This document shows positions 6,404 to 7,623 of a stretch of 7,623 nucleotides of DNA, piece by piece (positions within the stretch are counted from its first letter, which is position 1; every line of letters starts with the position of its first letter). The notes under the pieces are model-generated. The model was not told where the DNA came from. It did not search any database and saw only the letters and a program-made list of their open reading frames with translations. The stretch lies in assembly GCA_021827245.1 (NCBI GenBank), contig JAKAWN010000333.1:1-7623 (forward strand), in the 5' to 3' direction. Made by a program: the position numbers and the translations under genes. The stretch comes from Acidobacteriota bacterium (lineage in GTDB: Bacteria > Acidobacteriota > Terriglobia > UBA7540).

Positions 6404-6480
6404 GGGAGACCTCCCGGCGCAGGTCTGCAGGGATGGTCGCTCTGCGGTGTATTGCGGCAGGAACCTCACATCGCCAGCCT

Positions 6481-6509
6481 ACTAAGCCGGTTGAAGAAAT
6501 ATCAGTCAA
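6481..6509 (-). promoter_or_regulatory. Weak sigma-70-like promoter candidate for the Fe-S gene
   Basis: On the minus strand TTGACT (6509-6504) matches the -35 hexamer at five of six positions. It is followed after 17 bases by CTTAGT (6486-6481), which matches TATAAT at only three. It would start transcription about 70 bases before the Fe-S ATG. The -10 is poor, so this is only a candidate. Confidence 0.2.
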
Positions 6510-6685
6510 GCCCTGACAGAAATCACATCGCTTCATAAAGCGACTTCCTGATGATTCCGCGATGGATTCTCCAGAGGCTATCTTCCGGCAACGCCTTAGC
6601 ATCAGGTTCCGATGCAAATTTCATCAAGCTGGTCCAAGACTGCCCTATCTGACAAAAATCAGCAATGAGCCGCATCACCCGCGCC

Positions 6686-6701
6686 TGTGACCCGGCTCAC
6701 G
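6686..6701. promoter_or_regulatory. CRP/FNR-family-like palindrome
   Basis: TGTGACCCGGCTCACG has the TGTGA-N6-TCAC half-site arrangement recognised by CRP-type regulators, with one mismatch in the final A. It lies about 285 bases upstream of the Fe-S start and directly downstream of the sigma-54-like element. An FNR/Dnr-type control would suit a redox operon, but FNR half-sites are TTGAT rather than TGTGA. The match could also be chance in GC-rich DNA. Confidence 0.3.
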
Positions 6702-6715
6702 CCAGGTTTATGCCT
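6701..6715 (-). promoter_or_regulatory. Candidate sigma-54 (-24/-12) promoter element
   Basis: On the minus strand AGGCATAAACCTGGC gives GG-N10-GC with exact spacing. The -24 part reads AGGCA against TGGCA, and the -12 part reads TGGC against TTGC. It points towards the Fe-S gene and the operon that encodes a sigma-54 activator. The leader to the ATG at 6403 would be long, nearly 290 bases. The same bases also form a CCAGG/CCTGG hairpin, so conservation would be needed to separate the two readings. Confidence 0.3.
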
Positions 6716-6768
6716 GGAAACGACCTTCCCCCGGTGCAGGGGCAGTCTTTCCGGTCGCGGGTGTTCGA

Positions 6769-6797
6769 GGGGTCGATTCGGACCTGGAGGCGACCCC
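6769..6797. promoter_or_regulatory. Dyad GGGGTCG-N15-CGACCCC, possible enhancer site
   Basis: A perfect 7-bp inverted repeat has half-sites centred 22 bases apart, about two helical turns. It lies roughly 60-80 bases upstream of the GG-N10-GC element, the usual range for a site bound by a sigma-54 activator. The pentamer GGTCG or its complement also occurs at 6721-6725 and 6753-6757, giving four copies in about 75 bases. The sequence is seen; regulator binding is inferred. Confidence 0.3.
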
Positions 6798-6855
6798 GCC
6801 TGCAGAACAGGTTGGGGAATTCTTGGGGCTCCCGCGGACTTCTTCCCTAATAATA

Positions 6856-7263
6856 CTAGGTTAAGTGCTATAAGGTGTCGTGAACTCTGTAAGGCACCAT
6901 GCACAACGTCCGCTGAGCCTAATCAGCAGCGCGAGGAGCTGCTGGCGGACTCTGGGCAGGCTCCACGTCGTACCAGGAGTTTTTTTTAAGTCTCGCCTCC
7001 TCGAAGCGAACAAAGGCGTAGGCCATCTTCACCAAACAGACGTGATGATGCCAGCCGAGCCATTGGCGACCTTCGTAATGGTCCAGACCCAGTTCTCCTT
7101 TCAACTCGCGATAGTCCTGTTCAATCCGCCAGCGGGCCTTGGCGATGCGGACCAATCTGCGCAAACCCAGCGGCTGCGGACCCAGTTCGGCCAGCCAGTA
7201 CTTGGTGGGCTGCTTTTCGGCTTCGGGCCATTCCACCAGTCTCCGCGCCGGAATAAAGGAGCA
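6856..7263 (-). mobile_element. IS701-family insertion sequence, 3' remnant
   Basis: This is the 3' part of an IS701-like element, identified by its transposase fragment. On the right side the restored transposase frame stops with TAA at 6863-6861. Directly beyond lies CTAG (6856-6859), which fits the YTAR target preferred by this family, so the element end is probably at about 6860. The left limit is unclear: transposase similarity is lost upstream of about 7255, and a stop codon follows at 7264-7266. A complete element of this family is well over 1 kb, so most of it is missing and no left inverted repeat can be matched. Confidence 0.6.
6861..7263 (-). pseudogene. IS701-family transposase, 5'-truncated and frameshifted
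   Basis: The fragment starts near 7254, with RRLVEWPEAEKQPTKYWLAEL, and carries the DDE C-terminal region ARWRIEQDYRELKGELGLDHYEG. In it R-x3-E-x6-K supplies the catalytic Glu. This is followed by GWHHHVCLVKMAYAFVRFEEARLKK. At an A8 run (6987-6980) the frame turns into WYDVEPAQSPPAAPRAAD and stops at 6919. If one A is removed, the frame continues TPGTTWSLPRVRQQLLALL, then RLSGRCAWCLTEF, and stops at 6861. That tail, with its CxxC, is typical of the family C-terminus. So there is either a one-base insertion or an error in the homopolymer. The first two catalytic Asp residues and the N-terminal domain are absent, so it is inactive in any case. Confidence 0.75.
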
Positions 7264-7423
7264 TCAGTTCTGCCGGTTTGATGGTCAGCAGCCCCATCCG
7301 CGAGGAGGCGGCAAAAACTCTACACGAGATTCTATATAGGCTGAATTTTTGATCGGTGCTTTCGGGTTGAGCGAGGCTTCCGGAGAGAATGAGCGAATCC
7401 CATTCTGATCCGGAGCCGCCCCG

Positions 7424-7623
7424 ATGAATTTGCGTCGTTGCCGTTATTGCCAGCAAGTCTTTCAACCTGCCCCTTACCATCCCCAACAACAGGTTTGCAG
7501 CCAGCCCTCCTGTCAGCGTCAACGACAGCGGGATTATCACCGGCGAAAAATTCGTTCCGATCCCCTCTACGCCCAGGTCGTACGAGAGAGCCGCAAGAAG
7601 TGGCGAGACGCGCATCCTGATTA
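7424..7623 (+). CDS. Basic CxxC zinc-finger-like protein, N-terminal part (runs off window)
   Basis: A frame of 66 codons is open to the window end. It starts at an ATG with GGAG eight bases upstream. The N-terminus reads CRYCQQVFQP (C6, C9), then VCSQPSCQRQRQRDYHRR with a second Cys pair spaced C-x4-C, then a very basic helix ending KKWRDAHPDY. This layout (CxxC, CSxxxCxxxR, basic RRK helix, W.....NPDY or HPDY) recurs in small bacterial zinc-finger proteins of unknown function, often near mobile DNA. DNA binding is a reasonable inference from the charge and the finger, nothing more. It is on the opposite strand to the transposase fragment and about 160 bases from it. Open frames on the minus strand here are shadows. 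Confidence 0.7.
   Translation, partial: MNLRRCRYCQQVFQPAPYHPQQQVCSQPSCQRQRQRDYHRRKIRSDPLYAQVVRESRKKWRDAHPD

Larger units (their letters stand above)
6404..6855. other. Gene-poor upstream region of the redox/two-component operon
   Basis: No gene was recognised on either strand in about 450 bases. The minus-strand open frames here have no family features. The stretch is rich in dyads: TCGCTT-CATA-AAGCGA at 6528-6543, a TGTGA-N6-TCAC palindrome at 6686-6700, CCAGG-N6-CCTGG at 6703-6717, and GGGGTCG-N15-CGACCCC at 6769-6797. It ends at the border of the IS701-like remnant. Structural genes that normally precede the Fe-S subunit, such as a multihaem cytochrome or catalytic subunit, are absent and may have been displaced by the insertion. 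Confidence 0.5.

Noticed and set aside
6665..6904. Open frames on both strands upstream of the Fe-S gene
   Set aside because: No recognisable domains or ribosome sites; Pro/Arg-rich translations typical of non-coding GC-rich DNA.
7121..7615. 164-codon minus-strand frame with hydrophobic stretches
   Set aside because: It is out of register with the transposase on one side and antisense to the zinc-finger gene on the other; the apparent helix comes from reading that gene backwards.
1..7623. CRISPR array, tRNA or rRNA genes
   Set aside because: No regularly spaced direct repeats, cloverleaf-like segments with conserved TTCRA loops, or rRNA-like stretches were seen on reading.

Overview
The window is a moderately GC-rich bacterial chromosome fragment. 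It carries a long minus-strand gene run (about 885 to 6403), flanked by two convergent genes on the left and by insertion-sequence debris on the right. The combination of a c-type-haem sensor kinase with a sigma-54 response regulator beside HybA/NrfD-like redox genes, a LemA-GIDE pair and an IS701-type transposase suggests an Acidobacteriota-like or deltaproteobacterial-like soil or sediment organism. That taxonomic call is inference; there is no rRNA or other marker gene to settle it.

Left edge (1-884): the C-terminal part of QueD (queuosine/7-deazaguanine synthesis) on the plus strand converges on a small Cys/His-rich putative zinc protein on the minus strand. About 290 bases without a clear gene follow. 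They hold several short hairpins and a possible 17-codon leader ORF.

Middle (885-2749): a LemA-family membrane protein and a GIDE-domain membrane protein are adjacent and probably co-transcribed. Between them and the response regulator lie about 450 bases with two uncertain overlapping small ORFs. One is translationally coupled to the response regulator and begins like an archaemetzincin but lacks the protease domain. The other could encode a Cys-rich, one-TM protein.

Core (2746-6403): a sigma-54-dependent NtrC-type response regulator and a histidine kinase overlap by ATGA. The kinase sensor domain lies between two TM helices and contains one CX2CH and one CX4CH motif, so it probably carries covalent haem c and senses redox state or a small ligand outside the membrane. 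Just upstream are a ferredoxin-type [4Fe-4S] electron-transfer subunit and what looks like the C-terminal end of a NrfD/HybB-type membrane subunit. They appear joined by a deletion that removed the fourth cluster of the first and most of the second. The original unit was probably a membrane quinone-linked oxidoreductase controlled by its own haem-sensing two-component system, now broken at the structural genes or in the assembly.

Right edge (6404-7623): a gene-poor stretch contains candidate control sites: a GG-N10-GC sigma-54-like element, a CRP/FNR-like palindrome, and a GGGGTCG/CGACCCC dyad upstream. Next comes the 3' part of an IS701-family element, whose transposase is frameshifted at an A8 run and truncated at its 5' side. 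The last 200 bases hold the start of a plus-strand gene for a basic CxxC-type zinc-finger protein that runs off the window.
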